Of a stretch of DNA of 64,000 bases, positions 38,669-51,800 are shown in pieces. Both the position numbers and the translations under genes were made by a program. The number at the start of each line of letters is the position of its first letter. The first letter of the stretch is position 1. Origin of the DNA: Patagioenas fasciata (Eukaryota; Chordata; Aves; Columbiformes; Columbidae); assembly GCF_037038585.1 (NCBI RefSeq), contig NC_092520.1, forward strand, positions 4,972,001 through 5,036,000, in the 5' to 3' direction. A model generated the notes under the pieces. That model made no database searches. It saw only the letters and a list, made by a program, of their open reading frames with translations, and was not told the origin of the DNA.

Positions 38669-38674
38669 TTTATT
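38669..38674 (-). terminator. Candidate GAB2 polyadenylation signal
   Basis: AATAAA on the minus strand (plus-strand tttatt). A second copy lies at 38592-38597. These are the first canonical hexamers found downstream of the GAB2 stop codon. Confidence 0.4.
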
Positions 38675-41600
38675 AACAGCAAAAAAAGTATTATCTAGGC
38701 TTCACTCAAGACTGATTTACAGGATAAATAATTGTTTCAAATTACTTTTTAAAAAAAAAACAGAACAACAAAGACAAACAACAAAACCCCGAAGAATAAA
38801 TTAATAACTTAAGTGATTAGTTGTCCACAGTGATTTGAAAACTTAATAACAATTCAAACAGTGACACCACAAGAAGACACATACTGTACAGTTTGCCACA
38901 GATTACTCTTGTCCTTCCTTCTACAAATGGAAAACAAAAATTAAAAATACTCCTCTTTAAGAACAGTCATAGGCTTTGTAACACACAAAACATCCCTGCG
39001 AATCAGCTGTTGACATGGCGGCTTCAGAGCCAGAGCTCTGACCCCCCCTCACAGCAGGTTAAGAAACAAATGAAGAAAACTACCCTAATTTGGCTGGGTC
39101 TGCTCCCACACAACGATGCCCAAAGTCAATGGGGATCCCTTGACTTCACCAAGGGTGGGGTTGAGTGGGACACAACTACTCTAAAGGTTTGGTCCTAACC
39201 CTACGGGATTCATCGTTGGGCTCCCCTTGGAGCCCAGGGTCCTGCTCCCTTCCCTTCTTCCCAACACCCAAAGGGCTCTCAAACAAAATGTCTTATTTTC
39301 AGGGTCGATGTGGCAGCAGAAGGCTGAAACTGTGCAAATGGCTTATCACCTCCCCCAGTCCCCTCATTCAGGAGAAAAGTCCCCCTGAGTTTTTTTCCAC
39401 CTTGGTAATTAGGGATTGAGGGGTTTTTAATGAGTTTTGCAGATCGGGATGTGCAGTGTCGTGTGCGATGCTGGGCATGACAAGGGGGTAGCACCACATG
39501 CCGCCCAACCATTGCACACAGACTCAAAACAGCTCTTTGTGTTATTAGATGTCAGTTAATTGCATCTCATAATGCATACGTGAGGTGGGGAAATAACTAC
39601 TGAAAATCTTCATTTTAAAAGCTGGAGAAAAAGTGGCATACAAGGTTCAAATGAACCCTCTTGTCCCACCTGAGGATTAAGTGTGGTGTCACCCAAAGAA
39701 TGACAGTAAAAATGATGGTTTCTTGTCTCCCTGTCTTGGGGCAAACCTCTCCCATATAGTCAACCCACTGGCCTACAAATGGACCCATTACATGTTAGCA
39801 GTTGGCTGCATAAAAAATTAAGACCTTGCTGATTTGAAGCAAGTCCACTGAGAAGCTCTTTTAACTCAAGAGATGAAGCCATGTGGCCCAGCTTCTCCTT
39901 CAGACATTGTTGGCTGGTGTCAAAATTTGGACACCATGTACCAGGTCGTGGGTTGGCATGGGGAGAGCTGTTTGGTGACACCTTGCTACATATCAACATT
40001 TCCCAAGATCAGCCACTGAAGTAGCAACCTGATCAACAATACAACTCTAGGAGTTGTGAACACAGAGATAAAATTGTGACTACAAGGATGAGACACCACG
40101 GACGAGCTGATGGAGGATGAACTGACCAAAAGGTGCATGTCTCTACCTGCAAAAGCCTCATTAACAGTTCCAAGATCATTGTGTACATGTGAGCAGGTTG
40201 GTGCTTTCAGGGCAGAGGAGACATGCAGACTCATCAGGAGTCCTAAACTGGTCTATCGGCCCTTGTGTGATTCAATGCTGGACTGGGCCCTCTGATTTCC
40301 TTGGAGGCTCTTTGATGGCCATTAGTGTCATCTGGCTGGGACTGGGGTTAGCCTCTTCACCCTTCCCATTACAAGCAGGGCTTCTCCATAGGCACTCATC
40401 TCATCCAGACAGCATCCCTCCAATGGGACACACAATGTGGGTGAGTGTCAACTTTTACATGGAACAGCAACATCACCAGGTGGGAAAACAACACAATGAC
40501 TTGAGAAAACCATCCTCTTATTCACCTCCTGGGCCAGGAAGATCAGACAGGACCTGGGAGATATTTAAACATCTTCCTACCAAAGTCCACCACTGCATCA
40601 GACCTGGGCATGGTTCTACCCCTCCCAGGAAGCCATGCTCAATGGGTGGTCAAAACAAGTCAACTCTTCCCACTATGCTCAAGGGACTGGGTCACCAAGG
40701 TGTAGATGTTGGCGTGAGTCTACAGAGAGCTCTGGCTTGATGTCTGTCCTAACAAATATACAGCTTCAGGTTGTCCCCCTGTTGCTTGGACTGTCCATGC
40801 TCTGGATGACTTGGTCTGGGCCAGCCAGCCCTCTCCCAGGTGCAAGAGATGGCTCCAGTGTGGATTAGGGGGGGTATGGCCTTAGCGGTTGAGCTGTGCC
40901 TTGCCACTTGGTTTCATGGACAGAAAAGAGGCCCCGACCCTGTTTCAGATTTTATAGGACTCCAGACAATACCTTTGCCCCCTTCCCTCACATGGAGGAG
41001 TCTCCACTCAGCCCCAGCAGCACAGGGTCTCACGGTAAACTGGGGAGAACAGATGTCTCTAAGCCCACCCATTGCTCCATGCAAGGTCAGTTATGGGCTT
41101 GATCCAGCTTGGTCTTCAAAAGCTTCAAGGATGGAAGTGGCACCTCACAGGACAACCTTTTGAAGCCATGGCACTGCTTCCTCGTGACCAGCTCACAGGA
41201 GCCCTGGAGCAAGGTGTCTCCCAGCATGTCCAGGTCCCCACCATATTTTTGGTAGGGCTTTTCCTGCCCAGCTCAGAGCTGGCCACATGGACCAGCACTA
41301 TGTGAAAGCCAGAGAGCCAAGGCATCATGTAGTTGGGTAGGATGACCCCCTTGAGTGAAGTGCCCTGTGGAAGTCCCAAGAGTGGTGGAAGCTCCTCTCC
41401 CACCAGTACCTGACTTTTGCCGAGCAAAACCCCACTCCACAACCCACAAATCTTCTCTGTATATCTGATTTGAGACTCAGGCTAAAGGAGTACATGGTGA
41501 GGACCAAGACTCAAATCTTGCTGGTAAACTTCCCTGCCTCTTTCCTCCTATTTTCTTTCTCCTGCTTGAGACTAAGCCTAGGCCTGGCACCCATTTAGAG

Positions 41601-44299
41601 CTAGAAATATATTTCTCACTGAAATGTCAGTTCTGACCAAATCAGCTCCAAGGCAGCTCACACATCACACCAGACAGAGGAACAATGAGCAGCAGCCACA
41701 CAATCTCAGCAAGTGATACATGCTTTTGGAGACTTCTGCCCTTCAAACCACCAGCTTAGTAATTTTAAAGCTTGGGGAGAGCTTTGGGGCATGGCACTGG
41801 TACTTCATAAAACTAAATGCTGGGGTCATGATGCTTATACCATAGACAACCCTTCTCCACGAGCACACAAACAGGTAGGCACCACCCTTTTCTTAAATGG
41901 GACTGTAGAGCTGAAGAGCAAGCTCTGACATGAAGACTCAAGCCATTTGAATTGCAATTAAAATGAATCATTTGCAATGTTCCCAGCTTCCTAAAATACC
42001 TATTTCTAACAAAAGAATCAGTCATACTTGAGCATCCAAGGATAGAGTGGATGTGATAAACTCAATGCCTTCAGGACAAAGTTCTTGGCAGTCCGTGTAA
42101 TTAAACCAGCTGCTTTTCAGTATGGTTTAAGACTAAACACTGCACAAACATTAATCATCAGGGACTGCTGTAATCAGCTTGACAACCGTCAGGAATGACT
42201 ATTTCCACTGTAGTCATTGATTACTTAAAGGCTTTCAGGAGGGGCTGATATAGTCATGTCTATATGGCAACGCTTAAAGTCTATGAGCTGCTGCTTAGTT
42301 TGGAGGGGCCATTTGCTTGGTGCTTAGCAGGGAAAAAAATGGAAGAATATATCTGTTTCTCAGAAAACGCAGGCCTCACTGCAAAGCAGAGAGGGACCAG
42401 CAACCAGTGGTTTCAAAATAGCCACTTTTGGGCTATTTGGGTCCTTGGTCTGCCAAATGCAAAGAGACAGTTACTGGGGATGCTCGTGAAAGAAAACAGT
42501 CAAAACAGGGGGTCTGAGCCTGGGAAAAGAGCTACCCCATATCAGTGCCTGCCCCACAGACAAATACAGACATTTGTGGGATGTAGAGAAAAAGGACTAG
42601 TTTCTCCAGTACCACAAATGGCTTTTCCAATCTTAGTTAACTCTTTGGATTAAACGTAAGAGTGAGCACTGGGTGTAGCCAGTCCCAGTGTGGAAGTACA
42701 AGGCATGGACTCATCAAAATGCATCCCAACCCATTGTATTGTCCCTCAGGCCACTGCACCACCAGAAATGACGACTGCCCTGCTGCCTCCCCCTTGCCTG
42801 CCCACTTTCAGGGTGCTTTTGGGACTTGTTGACCTCCCCGTCTCACATGTGGATGAAAAGACTCAATCCGAGCATGGGTTATCCCTTGATTTCTCCAGGC
42901 TTTTGGTCCAGTTTAAGATTTTTTTAGCCTGGAGCTGGGCTCAGATTCAGCTCGAGAATAGTTGCAGTGTTTTACTGAGACAGACCCAGGGCAGCATAAA
43001 GAGTTATTCTCAAAATCTGTGAGGAGAACAGCACAATTTTGGCAGGGAAATACATCCAGTGGGCACCATAATCCTTCTCCCACAACCTCATCTTCCTTTG
43101 TGTCCGCTTCACAGTTTAGAGGATGAAATAGGAAAAAAAGAGCTTCCCATTTGAGTTACACTTGCTTTTTGGTGGGGATGGGGAGCTCACGTGGGTGAAC
43201 ACGCACTTCAGCGTGCTCTGGATCTGGCCCAAAGTTTAGTCTCCCCTGAGATGCAGTGATGAAAGAGGCTATAGAAATATGAAGCATTGTACTCTGGTCT
43301 TCATTACATTATCTCACCATGCAAATGTGCAAGCCCCCAATGAGATGCAAAGGCCCTTGCAGGCTGTAACACAGTCCCCGACCTTCAGAAAGCATCTGGC
43401 TGTGCTAAATCTTCCCCTTTGGGTATTTTTTGTTTCTCCTAGATGATTATTATTTTTGCCATGAACATTAGGATATCTGCTTCAATATTGCTGTAAAAGG
43501 ACAACACTTTAGTGTCTTATAAGGGTTGTTAGAGCTTTTCCATTAATATCCTTCCCTTTCATGGCATTCAAGAAGAAAATATAAATTGGTGTTGGAAGAT
43601 CAAGACTTATTTTACCAGCACACAGCCCTTAAGGGACCGGTATCTGATGCCCATGTGCGTCACATCTGGTCCTTTCCAAACTCAGACCAAGATTAGACAA
43701 ATGTGCTAATGCTTAAGCATCGATAATCAATGCAACTTGGTGGTGTTGGTGGAACATAGAACCCATGGTTCTGGGAGGGGCTCAGCTTGCAGAAAGAATA
43801 GCTCCAGCTATTTAATAAATATTATTACCTAATCTTTCTAACGTCTTGTCATTTGGCTCTTGGTTTGCGGACAGCCTGTTTATCTGTGTCAGCGCTCGCT
43901 GTCTGGCAATCAGGCTGCTCCGTGGCAATCATTAGTCCTTCCTGTTTTCATGAGATCATGAATTATTATCTCTGCAATAAACTGTCTCTTCCTTCTCAGT
44001 TCTCTGTGCCTGGCAGCTGCCTGAGGAGCGATCTTGAAGCCTGGATGTGTCAAGGAGGCTGGCAAGGGACAATAGCAGATTCGTATCCATAATTAGAGCC
44101 TAGGGTCATTAATGTCAACAGGCCCCATTTCTGTGTTGAAGAAAAATTGCTGAAGATGGGGAGAAAATACCTAGTCTGGTCCTTTGCACCACCACAAACC
44201 AAACATAATGCTACATTAAAGCTAACACTGAAACACCTTGCCCTGACTCTCCTGACCATCCTCTTCCCAAGCCTAAGGCCTCACCATCAACCAACATTT

Positions 44300-44640
44300 A
44301 GAATCATAGGAAAGATTTGGTTGGAAGAGACCCTCAAGATCATCGAGTCCAACCGTTAACCCAACACTGGCACTAAACCATGTCCCCAAGAACCTCATCT
44401 ACATGTCTTTTCAACCCCTCCAGGGATGGTGACTCCACCACTGCCCTGGGCAGCCTGTTCTAATGCCTGACAATTCTTCTTTCCAGGAATTCTTTCCTAA
44501 TATCCAATCTAAACCTCCTCTGGTGCAGCTTGAGGTAATTTCCTCTTGTCCTATCACTTGCTACTGGGGAGAAGAAACCAACACCCTCAATGCTACAAAC
44601 CCCTTTCCAGTTCCAAGTTCCATTGGACCTCGTCACCCAA
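44300..44640 (-). mobile_element. CR1 fragment in the GAB2 3' region
   Basis: The plus strand begins tagaatcataggaaagattt, then ggttggaagagaccctcaag, and runs through cctcttgtcctatcacttgc. If the GAB2 3' UTR extends this far, the CR1 is transcribed within it in the sense orientation. Confidence 0.87.
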
Positions 44641-45727
44641 GACCAACCTCTGCAGTTCAGCATTCACCTTCTCCTTGTCCTCACAACAGCCTCCCACTCC
44701 CTCCTTGTCACTCATCCTCACACCAGTCCAGATATACAGGGTCTCCAGAGCCTCCCTGTGCCCCTTGAACTCAGCCACAGAGCTTCTCATGATGGCCATG
44801 AATGTAGGACTCTCACTCTGTGGGCTTCTTGTGGTGCCTCAAAGAGCAGATTTTGGTTCTTAGGGCCAGATTCATAAGAAATTGGTTTCAGATAGACAGT
44901 GGGTCAGGGCTTAAATTCTGCCATTCAAAGCCGATCTCTCCAGCCCATTGACTTTGAGAGAAGCTGGAGACCATCATCATCAGAAGACAGCCCAACAAAA
45001 CTGGCTGCTTCACACATGCATGCATGGGTGTGAGCATGTACTCACATATACGTGTGCGTTGGTCGGGCAAGACCTGGCATTCAAAGTCAGCTCAATGGAA
45101 CAGTCTGGATGCTCTTCAAGCTCCCAAAGGCTAAAACCCACAGCCAAGCACATGAGGGCCACCCCACCAGGAGGAGAGTAGCCCTCAGAGGTTCTGAACA
45201 TATTATTTACAAGAGATGGGACAACGAAAGTGATTTTGAAATGAATGATCCTTGCTGAGTTTTGAGAATGGGAGAAGGCAGAGAAGAGTGCAACTGTAAG
45301 GAGTGGGGAATAAGAGCTGGAGAATGATGTCCTAGGAGAGATGCTGCAAACCTGCACGGCACGGTTTGGGAGTATGGTGTAGAAGAAGACGGGGAGAGAT
45401 GATGCAGTGTTAGCACATACAAGGTGGCTTTAATAGCTGTAAGCAAAAGATGTGTAAGGTGAAACCTGGTATTGCTAAGTTGGAGTTCCTGGATAGTGCA
45501 TCCAGCAGCTAAAGCACAAACCGAGCCACCAAACATCGTTGGTCTTTATCACTGGCAAACAGTATCTGCTAAGTCTTCCCCTGAAATTAAGTTTCTTTTT
45601 GACATAAAAGAAAAAAAAATAATGAAGACCCCCCTCTTCCCTCTGCAGACAAGTTTCAGAAATCCAGCTCAGGTGGAGCTGGAAGCCCAGTGGGACATTT
45701 GCCTGTTTCGCTGCCTGTCCCCGACCG

Positions 45728-45871
45728 CTACGGCTTCGTGCTCTTGGTGGGTTCCGAGGACTGCCGCACATCAGTCCACTCCTGCATGGTGCTCTGCAGC
45801 GCCTGCGTCTTCTCCTTGTCCACTTGCACGTAATCAACCTTCTCATCCGAGGCGACCGATGAGGTGGAGGG
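45728..45871 (-). CDS. GAB2: GAB2 last coding exon with SHP2 site VDYVQV
   Basis: The minus-strand acceptor is cctccccacag. It encodes [20 protein letters not shown] and [20 protein letters not shown], then stops at TAG (plus-strand 45728-45730). VDYVQV is the second SHP2 ligand. The last few residues differ slightly from the mammalian end. Confidence 0.95.
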   Translation of the reverse strand, partial: PSTSSVASDEKVDYVQVDKEKTQALQSTMQEWTDVRQSSEPTKSTKP

Positions 45872-48800
45872 CTGTGGGGAGGAGAAACACGGCCACCGCC
45901 TGGTCACTCATCAGCTCCTTGCTCTTCCCTCTTGCTCCTTCCCGTAGCAGCACCGTGGGTGCTGCAAGTCCCCCAGCACCTCCCCTGCTTTCTTGCAGAC
46001 TCCATAGCTCATCACCCTCCCTCTAACTTCCCAAATGGTCTTGGATGAAAGATTTCAGTCTACTCTGCATCTTGCTTGGATGAGACCATGGTGCAACGGG
46101 AAGATGGAAACAGCACCGGGGCCTCTACCTTCACGCCAACTCTGGGATGTGAATGTTTGGTTGCAAATTTGGTATCTAACCACTGATACTGCAAACTCAG
46201 CATTGCATCTTGCTCATTTTTTTTTAAAGAACTCAAGAATTCTTATAGGTACACATCAAAATCCCAGCTCCATGCCTCTTAGCTGTGCTGACTCTACACA
46301 CCTATGGCACAAGATTATTTTCATCCCCAAAACAACAGATGTGTTTGCAGGTTCACCAAGGAGACCTGTTGAGGAAGAAGGAGATACTTTTTTCTGTAGT
46401 TTCTTGAGCCCTGGAACTTTGTCTGCTTATACAGGCATTTCAGAGGACCCTCAAGCTATTTGCAACCAGAGCCAGATGGTGCTTTCAAGGGTCTAAAAAT
46501 GACCTTTGCAGGATGGGATATAATTTAAGTTGGTAATACCTGCAGGAATATTGGTGGGAAGAAAGAAACAATCAAGGGAGAACTGCCAAATTAAAAATAG
46601 ACCTAGCCAGTGAGATGCCTCGCCTAGGAAACAAGGCTGTGTTCGAGAAAATTGAGGCCAATTCACAGGTGATTCCCACCAAAGTTTATCCAGTGCCTTG
46701 TCCTTCACCATCCCCTTGCTCAGGTGCTGCTTTGCTTGAGCCAGTCTCTGCTTCTCCATCCCAGTTTGCTCAGACCTGCCTTTGGTCCCTCATGTCATAT
46801 GAGACTTTTAAGCCTTGTCTGTCACAGAATCATAGAATAGCTTGGGTTGTAAGGGACCTTCAAAGGTCATCTAGTCCAACCCCGCCACCTCAGGAGAGGT
46901 TTCCTTTGGACACGGGGATGCCCTGAGGTCCTTCCTTGCTCTGTTTTTCTGTGATTCACTTAGAGATTGCTTTTGTTTCCTCCATATATGAATCTGGAGA
47001 AAAGTCGCCAATATGTGGGTCTTTAGGAGCTTTCTCCTTCCACATTTCCACATTAAACTTGGCAGAGGCATCCCATTCCCGACCCATTTTCTCCCCACAG
47101 CTCTTTCTCACTGGGCAATGGCTTGATTAGCTCAACATAATCCAGCTTTTAAACATCAGCTTCACTTTTCAAAAGCAGTTTGTCCTTTTCCTGCCCAAAT
47201 GGTGCCCTTTAAAAGCACCTGACTGTCAGGAGGCAGGTGCCCAGTATTTTCCGAATGAGCTCCTGAAATTATCTCAGGTGGAAAACCCAAGTCTGGTTCT
47301 GGAGGATCTGTTGTTCTGAAGGAGGAGAACAAAAAATTTCTGATACTTCTTGGGATACTTCTTGACAGCTTTGGAATACAAAATCTCCAGCTGAATTTCT
47401 GATCTCATCAGCATCCCCGAAGCCCTGCACATCCATGCTTTCTGGTGACACTTCCAGAAAGGCCACAGATGTGCAACACAGACCAAGTCTGACCTAGAAT
47501 AAATACACCAGTGGATCTGCAGGGAAAATCATGCCTTTGAGGCTACAGTGCTGTTTATCAACCCTGCCCAGGGCTTTGGACCGTGCTGTTGCGAATGTGC
47601 ATAAAAACCCTTAAAAAATTAATCCCTTTTAATCAGAAGTTTAAAAAAATCCCCCGTACCTTTCTGTGTGGCCCTGGTGAGCTTGGCTGGAAGTCCAGGG
47701 CCAGATAATCCACGCTCCCCGAACTCTTTTTAGGTGCTGGGCTGTTGGTGCCACTAGGAACAGGAGAAGCAGAAATGGGGTTTTGCTAATGTAGGGAAGA
47801 GACAGGAGAGATAATGAGGATTAAAATGTGAAGAAGGCAAAAAAAAAAGGAATTAACACAAATCTGGCAACAAAATTCCTTGGTTGTACTTTCTAAAGAG
47901 GTCCCAGCCTGGATATGTGCTCACCTGCCTCTCTGGGACCAGGCTGTGCAGAGCTGCTGGGGGACTATATATATTGTATATTGTGCTAACAAATACTTCA
48001 AGTTCATGCTCAAGTTCTGCTGCCTTTGTGCTGATTTTATTCACATGCCTGACGTCAGACGTGGACTTCAGCATTTTGCAGGAACCACACCTCAGTGAGG
48101 CCAGACCAGCTCTGGGATCTTCACCAAACACAGCCACGCTACACAGAGCACAGATTCCCTCTGCCCCCTTAGTTACACAGCCTCAAAAATATGCTTCAAG
48201 TCAGCAGCTTCACGAGGAGAGACAAAACCCCCTCCCTGCAGACAGTACCACTCCCAGCTGCTGCTACAATAGCCCCTGCCCTCCACACAAACATGAGGTC
48301 AGCAGCTATTATAGAAAAAAAATCAAATTAGGAAAATAGACTGCGACAGTCCATAGACATTTTATCCCCTCTTAATTCCTCCCAAAGTAGGTGATTTATG
48401 TTCCCGATCTCATATGCAGTTAAAACCCCAATGGGACGTGTCATTTTGGGAATGAAAGCCACTGTTTTGTGCCTGTAGGGATGTACATAAGGATTACAGC
48501 ACATTCCTCATGGTGCTATCTGAGCACTTCCATGTCACGAGCTAGGAATGTGTTTGCAGAGCTGGGGAATGTATATGTCCTGCCAGGACCATATATCTCA
48601 GCTGTGGGGCCCTTACCATTGCCACGTAGTTCTCCTCGCTGTCTCCAGAGTCAGTGCTGGTGATGCTCTGGGAGGAGACAGGGCGGCAGTATTGCAAGGA
48701 GCCGGCGTTGAAGCTCTGGCTGTAAGGACAACGGTCAAGGCGTTAATGGTGGTGGCAGGTGTTGCTTGTCCATTGTTGTTTGTTGAGGGAGGTTGTCCTC

Positions 48801-51800
48801 CCCCTCTACTCTGCCCTGGTGAGGCCGCATCTGGAGTTCTGGGCTCCCCAGTTTAAGAAGGACAAGGATTTACTGGAGAAACTCCAGCTGCAAAGACGCT
48901 GAGGGGTCTCGAGCATCTTTCTTATGGGAAAAGGCTGACAGAGCTGGGTCTGTTCAGCCTGGAGAAGCTGAGAGGGGATCTTATCAGTGTTTGTAAATAT
49001 CTCAAGGGTGGGATTCAAGAAGATGGACCAGACTCTTTTCAGTGTTGCCCAACAACAGGATGAGGGGCAACGGGCACAGACTGAAACACAGGAGGTTCCA
49101 CCTGAACATGAGGAGAAACTTCTTTACTTTGAGGTGCCAGAGCCCTGGAACAGGCTGCCCAGAGAGGCTGTGGAGTCTCCTTCTCTGGAGACATTCAAAC
49201 CCACCTGGACACCTTCCTGTGTGATCTGCTCTGGTGACCCTGCGTTAGCAGGTGGGTTGGACTGGATGATCTCCAGAGGTCCCTTCCAATCCCAGCCATT
49301 CTGTGATTCTGCAATCTGGGGCCTGGGCATGAAAAGCTGGTGACATTGAAGTTCTCCAACCCAACCTTCCCATGAGTCAGAAATCACCATGTTTAGTGTT
49401 CCCATTTTGTTCTTTCTAGGACTTTTTAATAACACCTTGCCTGCTATGTACCTGTAACACTCCTGCTATCAGCTACATAAATTGGGCTCCATGAACTCTT
49501 TTATCTCACAGGAAATAATTCATTGTGGAGGATGCAGACCCAGCCTCAGTGGAGCTTCTCACCCCCAGCCTCACCACAGTTCCAGGATTTGTTTACCGTG
49601 CAGGGCTCTATCTGAATTTTTTGCTGAAAAACAAAACCTCTGGGGCATTGTCTTGCTTGCAATTGGCCAAATCTGATTATACAGAAAAACATAATGCAAT
49701 CAGCATCTGGCATTAAAGCTTGTGTCTTAAAAAGCTATTTGTTGCCTTGCAGTAAAGGCAGGGTCATATGATTAGCTGATAAGGGAAAAATCCATTAGCT
49801 TCTCCCGGGTCGGACGTCTTGTCAATCAAACCCCGCTTGCTGTTTCCCCGTGCAGTGATTTCAGCACACAGTGCTCATGCCCTGCAGTCAGTCTCCACAC
49901 AATCCAATTTATTAGAGGAGTCATAGCAGCCAAGCTTTGCCTCTGCCTTTCATTGGGCAACATCAGGCCACGAATTAGCAGCAGAACTGGAATTGTGCGA
50001 ATCCTGTTATTTTTGGCTGGCGGATTTTGCTCTGAAGTGCTCTGGTTTCATTTTGCAGACTTCCTTTAGGCTAGGCTTTGCTTTCAAGGCAATCAAAACA
50101 CAGCTCAGTCAGACCCTGCAAATGTCACTTTGTGGTTTGAGACTACAGTGGGGTTTTGGGGGGAAAAGTTGGATGTGTAATTGTGGTCTGTGGCCCCAGT
50201 GCTGCCGAGTTGGGGCGGCTCAGCTGGGTCACAACTCGTGGTGAACTACAGGCCCTGCTTCAGAGGCACAACCCTCTGGGTGGTGTCAGATGCCAGAAAT
50301 AGGAAATATCTTCAAGGGATCTTAATTAGCTGCTTGGCCACATGCTGGGCTTTCATGTGAAATCCTAACCTAAACCAATTTATCATCCTGCCACCACCTG
50401 TAAGTTGGGGAGTACAACTCCAGCTCTTACAACGCTCGACTAAGCTCGTGAGGGGTCCAAGAGAGGAGTCCCTCTGCTTCAACAGCATCTGCCCCAGGTC
50501 CTAAGTCTGGCCATGATGTGACCAAAGAAATCCCTGAGCTCCGAATCACCATGGTGTGGCAGGATATTTTAGGAGAGAATTACTCCACAAATGCTCCTCT
50601 TCCTAGATAGCTGCTTCTGGTCCCTGATGGAGATACGGGTGTTGAGCATGGTGAGCTTTCATCCCAGTGGAGATGTTTGCATAGCATGACCCAGCTCTGC
50701 AACTCCTGTTTCTAAAATTGGCAAAGAACAAAAGGAGGGCCGAAGGGATCATTCAGCTTCTGTATGCAAAGTCTGGGCTCACTTCTAGCTTGATTCAAGA
50801 TGGCCCACGAGAAATATGGCCTTCAACAAAAAGAGATGGCAGGCCAGAAGAAACCTTTGCAGTGAGCAGAAGGGCAGCTGACATCCCCATTACACTTAGC
50901 CAGAGATGTTAAATCCACAGCAAAGGTGACAGCGTGGCTACAGGTGAACACCAGCGAGAGTGAGACCAGAGATCTGCTGTTAGAGCAAAGCGAGAATTCC
51001 TACTCCAAGCACTACTCACGTTGGCCTGGACCAGGATTTCGTGACTGGTGATTTGAAGGGAAGCTCCTCAATGACAGCGTTGTTTCTCAAGTCCAGCGGT
51101 GATGGCTTTGCTGGGGACAAAAAACTTTTTATTCAGAGGCAGCGCATTCCTACAATTAAGTATCTATGGCTGGCATGAGAGAGGATGCTCCTCAACAACT
51201 TGTTATTTGCATCCCATTCTGCTAATCAAGCCCCCAGCCCTCCTTGCTGTTGACAAATTCCTCCAACCAAAACCTCTACACTCATTCAAGCCTCCCAGGG
51301 AACAGAGATCTGCTAGAAGTGCCCAAACCCAGAGTATAATAAATCCATTAATTAAGGACCTGTGATAATCCATTATATGGGGATGAGAACAGGCATTGCC
51401 AAACCTTAGCTGCCTCCGATCAGAGAGTTTCTTCATAAAGAATGGGAAAGGACCTCTGTGGGAGAACATGGAAGCTCTTTTCATCATGGGTGGTTCATTG
51501 GGTGGAAGAGTGGCTCACTCCAGCCCCAGCCCTCATCTAGCACACTGATGGGGTTAGGTGCTGACATCCTAACAATGGGAGCCCTTCTCCTTGGCATCTC
51601 CTTGGTGACCTGTTGGGCAATGGTTTGTGGAGGAATTTGGAGGATGTAGGCAAAGCCCTGAGGGAAGAACTGCCTAGAGGCAGCCAGTAGGAAACAGAAG
51701 AAGAAATCTGGGTTATCTGAATACAACACAGAGATTTTTTGAGTGGAGCATAGGGAGGGGTGCAGCTAAAGAGGGTGAGATCCTGCCTGTGACATGCATC

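Larger units (their letters stand above)
38592..45727 (-). other. GAB2: Probable GAB2 3' UTR and downstream flank
   Basis: After the GAB2 stop codon this 7-kb stretch has no convincing coding sequence and only one clear CR1 piece (44300-44640), a much lower repeat load than elsewhere. I found no AATAAA on the minus strand until 38669-38674, with a second at 38592-38597. The real 3' end could be nearer the stop through a variant signal, so the lower limit is only a candidate. Confidence 0.4.

Noticed and set aside
40189..42653. Several plus-strand open frames of 60-183 codons
   Set aside because: They lie antisense to the probable GAB2 3' UTR and show no domain or splice pattern.
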